From Fibrobacter sp. UWP2 (GTDB lineage: Bacteria; Fibrobacterota; Fibrobacteria; Fibrobacterales; Fibrobacteraceae), in the NCBI RefSeq assembly GCF_900141705.1, contig NZ_FQYM01000017.1:1-64000 (forward strand): a stretch of 64,000 nucleotides of DNA. Reading direction: 5' to 3'. The position numbers and the translations under genes are program-made. The notes beneath the pieces are model-generated. The model saw nothing but the letters and a program-made list of their open reading frames with translations, ran no database searches and was not told where the DNA came from. Positions within the stretch are counted from its first letter, which is position 1. Each line of letters starts with the position of its first letter. Shown piece by piece: positions 27,789-37,030 of this stretch.

Positions 27789-29033
27789 ATGGTCTTAAAC
27801 ATCATTTGGCTCATCTTCTTCTTTGGTGCGTTTATCGCGTGCATGGTGCAGTGGATCGCCTTCGGCGACACCCAAATCTTCAACAAGACTATCATGGGCG
27901 CGTTCGACATGTCGAAAACCGCGTTCGAAATCGCCCTCGGCCTCACGGGCATACTCAGCCTCTGGCTCGGCATCATGAAGATTGGCGAAAAGGCGGGAGC
28001 CGTACAGATTCTCGCAAAAATCGTCTCCCCGCTGTTCAGCAGGCTCTTCCCCGAAGTTCCGAAAGACCATCCGGTCGTGGGCACGATGCTCATGAACATC
28101 AGCGCGAACATGCTCGGACTCGATAACGCGGCCACCCCGATGGGCCTGCAGGCGATGAAGCAGCTGCAGGAACTCAACCCCAACGAAGACAAGACCGTCG
28201 CAAGCAACTCGCAGATTATGTTCCTCGTGCTCAACGCGAGCGGCCTTACGCTCATCCCGGTGAGCATCATGACGTACCGTGCCCAAATGGGAGCGGCAAA
28301 CCCGAGCGACGTGTTCCTCCCAATCCTCCTCTCTACGTTCTTCAGCACCATCGCGGGCATCATCGCCATCAGCTTTTTCCAAAAAGTAAAACTCAAGGAC
28401 CCGGTGACGGTCGCCTGGCTTGGCGGGCTTTCGGCCTGCGTCATCGCCATCATGGTCTACTTCAGCCACCTCACCGCAGAAGCCATCGGCACCACGAGCC
28501 TCTTCATCAGCGGAATCGTGCTACTCGGCCTGATTGTCGCATTCATGGCCCTCGCCGTGTACAAGAAGGTGCAGGCCTACGAAGCCTTTGTCGAAGGCGC
28601 CAAGGATGGTTTCCACACGGCAGTCATGGTCATTCCCTACCTGGTCGCCATCCTCGTGGGTGTCGCCGTATTCCGTTCTAGCGGAGCGATGGACCTGGTC
28701 ATGAACGGAATCTCGTGGGTTCTCGCCTGCTTCGGAATCGGCAACGACGTAGTTCCCGCTCTCCCCACCGCATTCATGAAGCCCCTGAGCGGAGGCGGTG
28801 CACGCGGCATGATGATCGACGCCATGAAGACCTTCGGTGCAGACAGCTTTGCCGGGCGCCTCAGCAACATGTTCCAAGGCGCAACCGACACCACGTTCTA
28901 CATCATCGCAGTTTATTTCGGTTCCGTGGGCATCAAGAAGACGCGCCACGCCCTCACCTGCGCACTCATTTCCGATGCCGTGGGCATCATCTCGGCAATT
29001 GCAATCGCGTACCTGTTCTTCCCGCCTACTTAA
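27789..29033 (+). CDS. SpmA-SpmB fusion, nucleoside-recognition (Gate) domain membrane protein
   Basis: This 414-residue polytopic membrane protein reads as SpmA (about 1-195: NISANMLGLDNAATPMGLQAMKQLQ, SNSQIMFLVLNASGLTLIPVSIM) joined to SpmB (about 230-414: DGFHTAVMVIPYLVAILVGVAVFRSSGAM, LMPLSGGGARGMM-like PLSGGGARGMMIDAM, GATDTTFYIIAVYFGSVGIKKTRHA). In spore-formers these are two proteins needed for spore-core dehydration. In Gram-negatives the fused form exists outside sporulation, and transport of a small solute is assumed. Its stop overlaps the end of the convergent SGNH gene by 4 bp. Confidence 0.85.
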   Translation: MVLNIIWLIFFFGAFIACMVQWIAFGDTQIFNKTIMGAFDMSKTAFEIALGLTGILSLWLGIMKIGEKAGAVQILAKIVSPLFSRLFPEVPKDHPVVGTMLMNISANMLGLDNAATPMGLQAMKQLQELNPNEDKTVASNSQIMFLVLNASGLTLIPVSIMTYRAQMGAANPSDVFLPILLSTFFSTIAGIIAISFFQKVKLKDPVTVAWLGGLSACVIAIMVYFSHLTAEAIGTTSLFISGIVLLGLIVAFMALAVYKKVQAYEAFVEGAKDGFHTAVMVIPYLVAILVGVAVFRSSGAMDLVMNGISWVLACFGIGNDVVPALPTAFMKPLSGGGARGMMIDAMKTFGADSFAGRLSNMFQGATDTTFYIIAVYFGSVGIKKTRHALTCALISDAVGIISAIAIAYLFFPPT

Positions 29034-30262
29034 TCTCGAGAGGTGGCGACACCACTCTGTACATATTTTCTGAACCCGCGAGGAACCACACGCAAAAGCC
29101 GAAGATCTTCCGGCAAGAATGGCTCGGGTTTCTTAATCATCCGTATTAGCTTTTCCGCGATAGCCTCGCTCGCCGCGGCATGCGCTTTTCCGTTCCAGTG
29201 TGAATCAGTCCTCCAGAAAATCTCTTCCGGGACTCCGTTAAGATTCCTGCAGCGAATTTTGGAAAAATGGTCTTCTAGATTGACAAATTGAATGCCGTTT
29301 AGGAGGAATCTATCAAAAAAGCCGTCATATCGGATATTGAATCCATCGTCCCATTGCGAATTCCTGTTCGGAGGCATCACGAACAGTAGGCGCGCGCCGA
29401 AAGTCCACGCAAGCGAATCGAGTTGCCGGAGGTTCTTCATAAGAGCCGCATTTTCCGGTGCAAAGTCCGGGCCAACACCAACCACGACGGAATCCGGAGA
29501 ATAAAGGAGGTGGTCCGCAACCTCCGCCATAGCCGGCAGGGGTTGTATCGTACCGTCATACGCCTTTATCATGGGGCGACGCCAGACCTTCGCATCGGGA
29601 TGCCTGTCCCTGTAGAGCGCATAACGCCAGGTATCGGTCAACTCACGGATTTCGGCCACCGGCGGGAACCTGCGCAGCTTGAAGTCGACTGTTCCCGGAG
29701 CCTCAAGGAAGGCGCGACGGCGGATGCGCTTGACTTTCGAACCAAGACCCTTGCCCTCGTTCCAGGGCGCCACGTCACCATAATCGAATACCGCATTCGC
29801 ACCGAAGTTCGCATACACATTGCGTTCGACACATTCCACCACGATGACTTTCGGAGCGGGCATCCCTTCCTTCGCGCGGGCAGCGGCGAGCGCAAAGAGC
29901 GATTTCGGGGAGCCCTGCAGGTCGATGTAATCCACCGCAGCAACCTTACCCACGCCCGCTTCAGTTAGTTTGTCCGAAACCGCCTCGGGCAGAGGCTTGT
30001 GGCCGAACTGCACGCGGCTAAAACTGTCACCCAGCCACCACACGATACCCGAATCGAGCGGCGCGGTATGCACGCTTTCGTCGGGATGATACGGCTTGTC
30101 GACAACTTCCTCGTACTGCTTGACGGAGGTGAGCCTGAAGAGGTCTCCCCTGCCGGTAAACCACTGCGGGAACGCCCCGCTAAAGAAAATCACGAGCAAT
30201 GCAATGGAAAGCAGGCCGAGCCCGCGAACGCACCAGAGAGCGATTTTAGTCTTAGTATCCAT
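29030..30262 (-). CDS. SGNH/AlgX-AlgJ-like acetyltransferase partner protein
   Basis: This 410-residue protein has an N-terminal membrane anchor (IALWCVRGLGLLSIALLVIFFSGAF) and a periplasmic SGNH-type domain. It has a GDSFS nucleophile motif (WWLGDSFSRVQFG), an ERNVYANFG block, and the terminal DSHWNGKAH carrying the Asp/His pair. Its position 8 bp after an MBOAT gene indicates a two-part O-acetylation machine: the MBOAT protein passes acetyl groups across the membrane and this protein attaches them to an envelope polysaccharide. The polysaccharide is unknown; no alginate genes are nearby. Confidence 0.8.
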   Translation of the reverse strand: MDTKTKIALWCVRGLGLLSIALLVIFFSGAFPQWFTGRGDLFRLTSVKQYEEVVDKPYHPDESVHTAPLDSGIVWWLGDSFSRVQFGHKPLPEAVSDKLTEAGVGKVAAVDYIDLQGSPKSLFALAAARAKEGMPAPKVIVVECVERNVYANFGANAVFDYGDVAPWNEGKGLGSKVKRIRRRAFLEAPGTVDFKLRRFPPVAEIRELTDTWRYALYRDRHPDAKVWRRPMIKAYDGTIQPLPAMAEVADHLLYSPDSVVVGVGPDFAPENAALMKNLRQLDSLAWTFGARLLFVMPPNRNSQWDDGFNIRYDGFFDRFLLNGIQFVNLEDHFSKIRCRNLNGVPEEIFWRTDSHWNGKAHAAASEAIAEKLIRMIKKPEPFLPEDLRLLRVVPRGFRKYVQSGVATSRD

Positions 30263-30270
30263 CGTCGCTC

Positions 30271-31761
30271 CTAGAACTGGAAGTAAATGAAGCCCTGCCC
30301 GCTAAAGCGGCCGAGGAAAATGATTGCCAACAGATAGACAAGGCTCCAGGTCCAACGCCACGCACCGGGTTCATCACCCACGACAGCACCACGCGTACCT
30401 CCACGGGTAATAAGCGCCCGTGCGCCCCAAATCGAAAGCCCCACGGCGCAACTGACCAGCACGGCACGGGGCACGGCAACACCGCCCCAAATTGCGCTGC
30501 GAAACGCATCCACCACATCGCCGAACGAACCAAAATTAAAGAGCGCCGCCATGTAGTTGACCCACGATGCGAAATCCGGCGCACGGAACAAAGTGAAGAA
30601 CAGCACAACAAGCGCAAACGTCTTGATGCGACCGAGCCACGGGTGCTTTACCGGGAGTTTTCGCCACGGGCGTTCCAGCACATACGCGACACCGTGACAC
30701 ACGCCCCACGCCACAAAAGTCCATGCAGCGCCGTGCCACAGCCCGCTCAAGAAAAATACGATAAGCACGTTCACTACCGCAAGCGGACGCCCCTTGCGCG
30801 AACCGCCGAGGCTAAAGTACACGTATTCGCGGAACCAGCTCGTGAGCGAAATGTGCCAGCGCTTCCAGAAGTCGTAGATGCTTGTCGCTAGCAGGGGCGC
30901 GTTGAAGTTTTCCATCAGGCGCACGCCAAAAATCCGCGCGATGCCGATAGCGATATCCGAGTAGCCCGAGAAGTCGAAGTATATCTGGAAGGTGAAACAC
31001 ACGCCCGCAATGGCAAGGTCGAGCGGCGACATTTGCATGGCATACCCGGCAGCGACCTGGTTGAACACCGCATCTACGAATACGCCCAGGTGGTCTGCCA
31101 GCACCGCCTTCTTGAAGAAGCCCTGCATAATGCGGAACATGCCCGTCTGCAAATCAGCAACATCGAAGCGATGCTCAAGGGCAAGTTGTGGCATCAGGTG
31201 CGGGGCACGCTCGATCGGGCCGGCCACCAGCTGCGGGAAGAACGTCACATACAGCGCGTAATTCGCAATGTTCCTGCATGCAGGGATCTTCCCGCGATAA
31301 ACGTCTATCACGTAGCTCAGGCTCTGGAACGTGTAGAAAGAAATGCCCATCGGGAGCAGCAACTTGGGCAGGTTCAACGGCATGCCCATCCACGGGGCGA
31401 CAAGCGTGTTCCACGTTTCCTCGAAGAATCCCAGGTACTTGAACGCAAACAGAAGCCCGAGATCAAAGCAGAGCGAAACTACGAGTGCAATGCGGCGCTT
31501 AGGATTTGTGCCGGATGAACCATCCGCACTCCGGCCAAACCTTTCGATAAAGCGCGCCATAGTGTAGTCAACGCCGATAGTCGCAAGGATAAGCGCAAGG
31601 TACTCGGGGCGCCACACCGCATAAAAGTAGAGGCTCGCACCGAGAATCAGTACACGGCGGAACTTACCGCCCCAGGCATTCTCCCTGCCCACGGGAACCG
31701 CGTAGTATAGCCCTACGACAGCGACCGCAAACAGAATGAAATACCAGGAATGGAAAAGCAC
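30271..31761 (-). CDS. MBOAT-family O-acyltransferase (AlgI-like)
   Basis: This 496-residue polytopic inner-membrane protein has the AlgI/DltB core: LPMGISFYTFQSLSYVIDVYRGKI, VAGPIERAPHLMPQL, DFSGYSDIAIGIARIFG, the first His in FWKRWHISLTSWFREYVY and the invariant catalytic His in SGLWHGAAWTFVAWG. It transfers acetyl groups for modification of exported polysaccharide. It starts just before the end of the exchanger gene upstream (1-bp gap), so the four minus-strand genes from 33832 to 29030 form one operon. Confidence 0.92.
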   Translation of the reverse strand: MLFHSWYFILFAVAVVGLYYAVPVGRENAWGGKFRRVLILGASLYFYAVWRPEYLALILATIGVDYTMARFIERFGRSADGSSGTNPKRRIALVVSLCFDLGLLFAFKYLGFFEETWNTLVAPWMGMPLNLPKLLLPMGISFYTFQSLSYVIDVYRGKIPACRNIANYALYVTFFPQLVAGPIERAPHLMPQLALEHRFDVADLQTGMFRIMQGFFKKAVLADHLGVFVDAVFNQVAAGYAMQMSPLDLAIAGVCFTFQIYFDFSGYSDIAIGIARIFGVRLMENFNAPLLATSIYDFWKRWHISLTSWFREYVYFSLGGSRKGRPLAVVNVLIVFFLSGLWHGAAWTFVAWGVCHGVAYVLERPWRKLPVKHPWLGRIKTFALVVLFFTLFRAPDFASWVNYMAALFNFGSFGDVVDAFRSAIWGGVAVPRAVLVSCAVGLSIWGARALITRGGTRGAVVGDEPGAWRWTWSLVYLLAIIFLGRFSGQGFIYFQF

Positions 31762-31762
31762 G

Positions 31763-32776
31763 CTACTTCAAGACTCCGGTCGCCTGCGCAATAAGCACGC
31801 CGATATAGCCCACGTAGGCAACGAGAAATACGGTACCCTCGATACGGTTGATGCGGCCAATGCGCTTTCCGTCGGCACCAATCTTGCTTCCGCGCATGGG
31901 AAGGCAGAACACAAAGAGCAAAACCGTAAGTGCCGACATCACCGGCAAATCGCGGCAAATCACCATCGATTCGATTTTTTCCATCGGCGAAATCGTCGAG
32001 GCGATACCCACGACAGCGAGTGTGTTAAAGAGGTTCGAGCCAATGATATTGCCCACGGCAAGGTCGTCCTCGCCTTTGCGTGCCGCGGCAATGGAGCTAG
32101 CCAGTTCGGGGAGCGAGGTCCCCACGGCCACAATCGTAAGGCCAATGAGCAAATCGCTCACACCGAGCGCCTGCGCAATCTCCACGGCGCCCCACACCAG
32201 GGCACGGGAACTTGCCACCAAAAGCAAAAGCCCGAGCAAAAGCCACAAAAGGGACTTGCCCAGCGGCGCCTTCTCGGCGGGATCGTTTTCGAGGATGTCG
32301 GTATCGAGGAACTCGCCCTTTTTTTTGGCGCGCAGCTCACTCCAAATGTTAAAAACCATCACGGCTGCAAAAAGCAAAAGCAGAATCACGCCGTCAAGGC
32401 GGCTCACGGAGCCATCCACTACAAGTAACACCGCCACGGCGGTAATCGCGATGAGCACCGGCAAGTCACGCTTGAGGGCACTCTTTTTTACAATGACCGG
32501 AGTGATGAGCGCGGTCACGCCCAAAATGAGAGCGATGTTCGCTATGTTCGAGCCGTAAGCGTTGCCCAAGGCGAGCGCCGGATTTCCCTGCAAGGCAGAA
32601 ATCGCCGAGACGACCATCTCTGGAGCCGAGGTACCAAAGCCCACGACCACCATGCCAATCAAAAGGGTGCTCATGCCGCAAAAGCTGGCCACGCCAACGG
32701 CGCCGTCCACAAACTTGTCGGCACTCCACACTAAAATGATCAAGCCAAGAACAACGGCTACAACAGGAAGGACCAT
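31763..32776 (-). CDS. Sodium/calcium exchanger family protein (CaCA, YrbG-like)
   Basis: This 337-residue membrane protein has about ten helices with the two inverted alpha repeats of the family: VVGFGTSAPEMVVSAISALQGNPALALGNAYGSNIANIALILG and VAVGTSLPELASSIAAARKGEDDLAVGNIIGSNLFNTLAVVG. The Glu residues in SAPEM and SLPEL bind the ion. It exchanges Na+ or H+ for Ca2+ or a related cation. The spacing to both neighbours is 1-3 bp, an unusual operon partner for an acetylation pair. Confidence 0.92.
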   Translation of the reverse strand: MVLPVVAVVLGLIILVWSADKFVDGAVGVASFCGMSTLLIGMVVVGFGTSAPEMVVSAISALQGNPALALGNAYGSNIANIALILGVTALITPVIVKKSALKRDLPVLIAITAVAVLLVVDGSVSRLDGVILLLLFAAVMVFNIWSELRAKKKGEFLDTDILENDPAEKAPLGKSLLWLLLGLLLLVASSRALVWGAVEIAQALGVSDLLIGLTIVAVGTSLPELASSIAAARKGEDDLAVGNIIGSNLFNTLAVVGIASTISPMEKIESMVICRDLPVMSALTVLLFVFCLPMRGSKIGADGKRIGRINRIEGTVFLVAYVGYIGVLIAQATGVLK

Positions 32777-32779
32777 AAA

Positions 32780-33832
32780 CTAGAACGGGTAGATAGAAAG
32801 ACCAATCATGAAGGAAGCCGACGAGAGATCATCCAGTTTGAACATCTTGAGGTTGCTGTTCTGGCTCACGTCGTACATGTCCGAGAGGCCCATGTTGAAG
32901 CGGAAATCCATGCCAACATACTGGTTCGCCTTCAGGGCAAAGCCAAACACAATGTTCCAGTCCAGCATCTCGCGGTTTTCCTTGTCAATCATGTCGAGCT
33001 TGCTCACGCCGCTGCCTTCAAGATCCACGCGGAATTCATCCTTGATGGGAACATCCAGTTCGGTACCGATGTCAAACGAGAACGAAGAACGCGGTCCCTT
33101 GAACGAGAAGAGGAGCGGGATGTCGATCTTGCTCTGGGAGAAGCGCACCTTGGCATTCACGCAATCGGAATAATCCCTGCAAACGTAACCCGAATTCTTG
33201 GCAATGCTCTGGTCGTAGGCCACGCCAATCTTCAAACCCACGGTGTATTCGTTCAACGGAACCACCACAAAGCCGCCTGCGCGCCAGGCCATGCCCGAGT
33301 AGTCTTCGATTTCGTCGCGGTAGTAGGAATCGTCGTAATCGCCACTAATGATGTAAGAACCAATGAATCCCTGGATACCGAACGAAAGCTTCATGGGAAC
33401 AAGACCGCGAAGTTCGTCAAAGCTCACCGAATCCTTTCCCGGCTTTTGAGTGACATAGACCACATGCACAGGCTCGGAGCGGTTCGCGTTCGGATCCTCG
33501 TACACCGGCTGGTAAATCACCTTGGTGGTCTTAGTCTCGGTCGGGGCCGGAGCGGCAACAGGAGCCGATTCTGGGGCCGGGGTCGGGGCGGCGCCATCGC
33601 GTACGGCCACCGGGACGGCAGCTTCTTCTGCAGGGGCGGCAGCCTCTGCTGCAGGGGTGGCGGCCTCTGCTGTGGGGGCGGCGGTTTCTGCAGGGGCGGC
33701 GGCAGGCGCCGGTTCAGTTGCAGCGGGAGCAGGCTCCGCGGCAGCCGGGGCGGCGGCAGGCGCCGGTTCCTGCGCCATCACAGCCGCGGCCATAGTCAAT
33801 ACAGCAGCAATGGATTTCATTTTGATATTCAT
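32780..33832 (-). CDS. Outer-membrane beta-barrel protein with Ala/Pro/Glu-rich linker
   Basis: This 350-residue protein has a signal peptide (SIAAVLTMAAAVMA). About 75 residues of low-complexity Ala, Pro and Glu repeats follow (EPAPAAAPAAAEPAPAATEP...). Then comes an extended segment with VVYVTQKPG and a C-terminal barrel of about 200 residues ending SIYPF. The linker is like those that cross peptidoglycan or link a barrel to another domain. RBS GGAGTG is well placed before the ATG. It heads the four-gene operon with the exchanger and O-acetylation genes. Confidence 0.75.
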   Translation of the reverse strand: MNIKMKSIAAVLTMAAAVMAQEPAPAAAPAAAEPAPAATEPAPAAAPAETAAPTAEAATPAAEAAAPAEEAAVPVAVRDGAAPTPAPESAPVAAPAPTETKTTKVIYQPVYEDPNANRSEPVHVVYVTQKPGKDSVSFDELRGLVPMKLSFGIQGFIGSYIISGDYDDSYYRDEIEDYSGMAWRAGGFVVVPLNEYTVGLKIGVAYDQSIAKNSGYVCRDYSDCVNAKVRFSQSKIDIPLLFSFKGPRSSFSFDIGTELDVPIKDEFRVDLEGSGVSKLDMIDKENREMLDWNIVFGFALKANQYVGMDFRFNMGLSDMYDVSQNSNLKMFKLDDLSSASFMIGLSIYPF

Positions 33833-33895
33833 GATTCACTCCATTTTAAAGTTTTCCATTAGTTATTATAGCAAAAATATTAGATTTAAGGCATT

Positions 33896-35392
33896 ATGAA
33901 ATTGAATATAGTCTCCAAAGAATCGGGCAAGGCAAACGCCAACACCCTCTTTTTCGTAAAGCAGTCCGTGCAGTTCTCCGCCGTCCTCAGTGAAAATGGC
34001 GAAAAGCAGGTTGAATCCGTTCTCAAGGGCGTCGGCGACGGCGTGTTTGAAGACCTGGAATTCCTGGAAATCGACAACAAGCCCACCTTCTTTGTGGACG
34101 CCGCCAAGGAACGAGGCATAAGCGGCCTCGACCACCTCCGCATGGCAGCCTTCAGGCTCGCGAACCGTGCCGCCCAAAAGCAAATCCCCGTCGTGAGCCT
34201 CATGCTCGCCGACGCCGCCGACGAACAATTCAAGGCGATTGCCCATGGCCTCCACTACGCCGACTACAAGTTCGACGCGTACAAGTCAAACAAAAAGAAT
34301 CGCTTCCAGGTGACGTTCGAAATCGTTGCCGGCGATCGCGCCGCCAGTTTCAAGCAAATCGCCGCCGATGTCGCCATCGAGCAAAAGGCTGTCACCCTAG
34401 TCAAGAACCTGGTGAACACGCCCGCGGCGGACCTCACCCCCGCCGACTTCGTCGAGAGGGCAAAGACCGTCGCTAAGTATACCCCCGGCCTCTCCATCAA
34501 GGTCCGCGACATCAAGCAACTTGAAAAGGAAGGCTTCATGGGCCACGTGACCGTCGGCAAGGGAAGTTCCCGCCCGCCGTTCATGGTGACAATCAGCTTC
34601 AACGGTACCGGCAAAAGTGCCCGCACCTCCAAGGACCACCTGGTGATTGTCGGCAAGGGACTCTGCTTTGATACCGGTGGTCTCTGCCTCAAGCAAGCCA
34701 AAGGCATGGGCGAAATGATCAGCGACATGACCGGCGCCGCAACCGCGCTCGCCGCCATCCAGGCCATTGCCGAGCTCAAGCTGCCCGTCAAGGTGAGCGC
34801 TGTACTCTGCCTCGCCGAGAATGCCATCGGCAACAAATCCGTGCTGCCGGGCGACATCTTTACCGCCAAGAACGGCAAGACCGTTATGGTCGACAACACC
34901 GACGCCGAAGGCCGCCTGGTGCTCAGCGACGGGCTCGCCGAAGCAGGCCTCATCGGGGCGACCCACATCGTTGACCTCGCAACCCTCACCGGAGCGATGG
35001 TTCGCGCCCTGGGTTACGCCGTCGCCGGATTCTTTAGCAACGACGACGACCTCGCCCGCGCCGTAATCAACTGCGGTGAAGCAAGCTGCGAAAAATTCTG
35101 GAGCATGCCGCTCGAAGAAGAATACGCCGACGCCCTCAAGGACAAGTTCGCCGACCTCAAGAACACTGGCAGCGACGCCGGCGCCATCAGTGCCGCCCTC
35201 TTTTTGCAGGAGTTCGTCCCCGAAAACACCGCCTGGGCGCACTGGGACATCGCGGGTACAGCGTTCGTCACCAAAAAGTGGAAGTACACTGAATACGGAG
35301 CCACCGGTTTTGGCGCACAGACGCTCATCGAGCTCGCCCGCCGCATGGTTGGCGGTCTCGCTCTAAACGAAGGCGAGTACAAGACGGTTTAA
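33896..35392 (+). CDS. pepA: Leucyl aminopeptidase (M17)
   Basis: This 498-residue cytosolic dizinc aminopeptidase removes N-terminal amino acids from peptides. The conserved segment VGKGLCFDTGGLCLKQ...MISDMTGAA holds the metal ligands Lys, Asp and Asp and the active-site Lys. NTDAEGRLVLSDGL gives the remaining Asp and Glu and the catalytic Arg. The N-terminal ~170 residues are the usual variable regulatory domain. The gene converges with a lipoprotein gene with no spacer. Confidence 0.93.
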   Translation: MKLNIVSKESGKANANTLFFVKQSVQFSAVLSENGEKQVESVLKGVGDGVFEDLEFLEIDNKPTFFVDAAKERGISGLDHLRMAAFRLANRAAQKQIPVVSLMLADAADEQFKAIAHGLHYADYKFDAYKSNKKNRFQVTFEIVAGDRAASFKQIAADVAIEQKAVTLVKNLVNTPAADLTPADFVERAKTVAKYTPGLSIKVRDIKQLEKEGFMGHVTVGKGSSRPPFMVTISFNGTGKSARTSKDHLVIVGKGLCFDTGGLCLKQAKGMGEMISDMTGAATALAAIQAIAELKLPVKVSAVLCLAENAIGNKSVLPGDIFTAKNGKTVMVDNTDAEGRLVLSDGLAEAGLIGATHIVDLATLTGAMVRALGYAVAGFFSNDDDLARAVINCGEASCEKFWSMPLEEEYADALKDKFADLKNTGSDAGAISAALFLQEFVPENTAWAHWDIAGTAFVTKKWKYTEYGATGFGAQTLIELARRMVGGLALNEGEYKTV

Positions 35393-36091
35393 TTACTTAC
35401 GGCAAGGGAGCTGTTTCCAGAACTCTTCGTCGACAATGCAGTTCATGACTTTCGAGTTCGGCCCGCAAACGGGGATTTCCTTGACGGCGTAAGAATACAT
35501 CTCGTTTTCATTGCCCACTGCCCAGACCCTTTGGCGTTGCGTATCGTAGCACGCTCCCTTCAAAATTGTCTTCACTCCGGCACCATCGTTGACCTTGGTC
35601 ATCGCCACATTATGCATAAACTTTTGCGGACGTGCAAGAATGCCTTGGTAAAGAATCAACGTATCGGCAGGGGCATCTGCCGCTTTCACTAGAATATCGA
35701 CATCACGAGTCGTGGATCCAATAATGGGTGGAATCCAGAAAATCGCAACGGGCCAAAGAACTCCGCCCAAAAAAACCATGCCCGACGCCAGAATTCCCCC
35801 AACCGCCCATCCCGTATAGACGGCCGCGCCATTTTCGTTGCCTACAGAAACCGTATCGTCATATACGACTTGCCCAAAACGCATCACTTGCAAGTGATGT
35901 TTGCCTTCGCGAACAACCACTCCTGTAGAATTACCTCCCATAACCGACGCATAAAATTTCCCATCCACATATATATCGTAACTGCCTTTTTCTTGAGGCA
36001 GTTCAACCCCGATTTTTGCGTCATGGATATTGGTACAACCGCTAAACGCAAAAGCCAGTACCAGGAGCAAAAAGAATTTCTTTAAACGCAT
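35393..36091 (-). CDS. Lipoprotein with PEGA-like domain and hydrophobic hairpin, function unknown
   Basis: This 232-residue protein has a lipoprotein signal (FAFSGC, Cys19). The segment YDIYVDGKFYASVMGGNSTGVVVREGKHHLQVMRFGQVVYD resembles a small PEGA-type beta domain. Two hydrophobic stretches follow (AAVYTGWAVGGILASGMVFLGGVLWPVAIFWIPPIIGS), which could insert in a membrane. The C-terminal part has three or four cysteines. It lies 12 bp after the next lipoprotein gene (36104-36979), so they are probably co-transcribed. I do not recognise a named family beyond this. Confidence 0.65.
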   Translation of the reverse strand: MRLKKFFLLLVLAFAFSGCTNIHDAKIGVELPQEKGSYDIYVDGKFYASVMGGNSTGVVVREGKHHLQVMRFGQVVYDDTVSVGNENGAAVYTGWAVGGILASGMVFLGGVLWPVAIFWIPPIIGSTTRDVDILVKAADAPADTLILYQGILARPQKFMHNVAMTKVNDGAGVKTILKGACYDTQRQRVWAVGNENEMYSYAVKEIPVCGPNSKVMNCIVDEEFWKQLPCRK

Positions 36092-36103
36092 ACCACTCCC
36101 TCC

Positions 36104-36979
36104 CTACATCCAAAAGCCCAAGGAGGCGTTCAATACCATAACGGGATCCTTCCCGCCAAAAAACACCATGGGGCCGGCAGACGCCTTCACATGGTCGCCA
36201 AGCCAAACCGAGGCACCACCATACAGGCTGTAAAGCCACGGGAACCGGAACGTCAAGTTATCCCCATTCAAATCCGCCACCGCCCCCCAAGGTTCATACG
36301 ACAAGAACGAAGCCGTCAAGGCTAGGCGATTCCAAAAATAGATGGAACCATAAGCTCCCAGGTCCGCATAAATCCTCGTTTGACGATCTTGCCCCACTTG
36401 ATTGGAATCAACTCTAGGTTGTTGTGTATAACCCATATCGGTATGGGATGCAAAATAACGGTTGTACAAGTATGTTCCCTTTTCTTTGCGACCACCAAAA
36501 CCACCATATACGCCCGCTTCCCAAAAACTCCGGTTCGTACCATAGGCAAACCGGAAGAACGGGTACGGATTCAAAATGATCGACAAATCGACCAAGGCTT
36601 TCTCGTGCTTGTACATCCAATCAAAGGTGGCAGAGAAATGCATTCTCTCGAACTTGTAGAAAAAATCCACATCGCTCGAAGGCATGACCAAATCCACCCC
36701 TTCCACATAGGCGTCGTTCTCGTAGTGTCGCGACCCGCTAAAGGTCTTGCCTTTGTTGCTGACGTCCATCTGGATTTCACGATCCTTGGCGTAATTGAAC
36801 GAAGCGGAGGCCCCAAAGAGCAACGTCTTTTCGGGGACCTTTTTACCCGCCCCCTTAAAAGGCTCGTTCACGGGAGCCGTAAACGTACCCTCCAACATTT
36901 CAACGTCGACCGATGATCCGCAGCCCCACAGCCAAAACATCAAAAAAACACACAAACAATACAATGAATAACGATTCAT
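36104..36979 (-). CDS. Lipoprotein with beta-barrel-like body, function unknown
   Basis: This 291-residue protein has a lipoprotein signal (LMFWLWGC, Cys21). The mature part is rich in aromatic alternating strands (FNYAKDREIQMDVSN, VDFFYKFERMHFSATFDWMYK, LYSLYGGASVWLGDHVKASAGPMVFFGG) and ends in LNASLGFWM, so it may be a small surface or outer-membrane barrel. On the minus strand TATATT lies six bases before the ATG, giving another predicted leaderless start. It diverges from guaA, sharing only 51 bp. Confidence 0.7.
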   Translation of the reverse strand: MNRYSLYCLCVFLMFWLWGCGSSVDVEMLEGTFTAPVNEPFKGAGKKVPEKTLLFGASASFNYAKDREIQMDVSNKGKTFSGSRHYENDAYVEGVDLVMPSSDVDFFYKFERMHFSATFDWMYKHEKALVDLSIILNPYPFFRFAYGTNRSFWEAGVYGGFGGRKEKGTYLYNRYFASHTDMGYTQQPRVDSNQVGQDRQTRIYADLGAYGSIYFWNRLALTASFLSYEPWGAVADLNGDNLTFRFPWLYSLYGGASVWLGDHVKASAGPMVFFGGKDPVMVLNASLGFWM

Positions 36980-37030
36980 ACCAGCAATATATATAAATTA
37001 CTCTTAAGATTATTTCTATTTTTTTTCTAT

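Noticed and set aside
27789-29033. Evidence of sporulation from the SpmA-SpmB fusion
   Set aside because: The fused protein occurs in non-spore-forming Gram-negatives, and no other sporulation gene is present in the window.
32780-33832. TonB-like protein because of the Pro/Ala/Glu linker
   Set aside because: The C-terminal part is a beta-barrel with a terminal Phe, not a TonB domain, and the N-terminus is a cleavable signal peptide.
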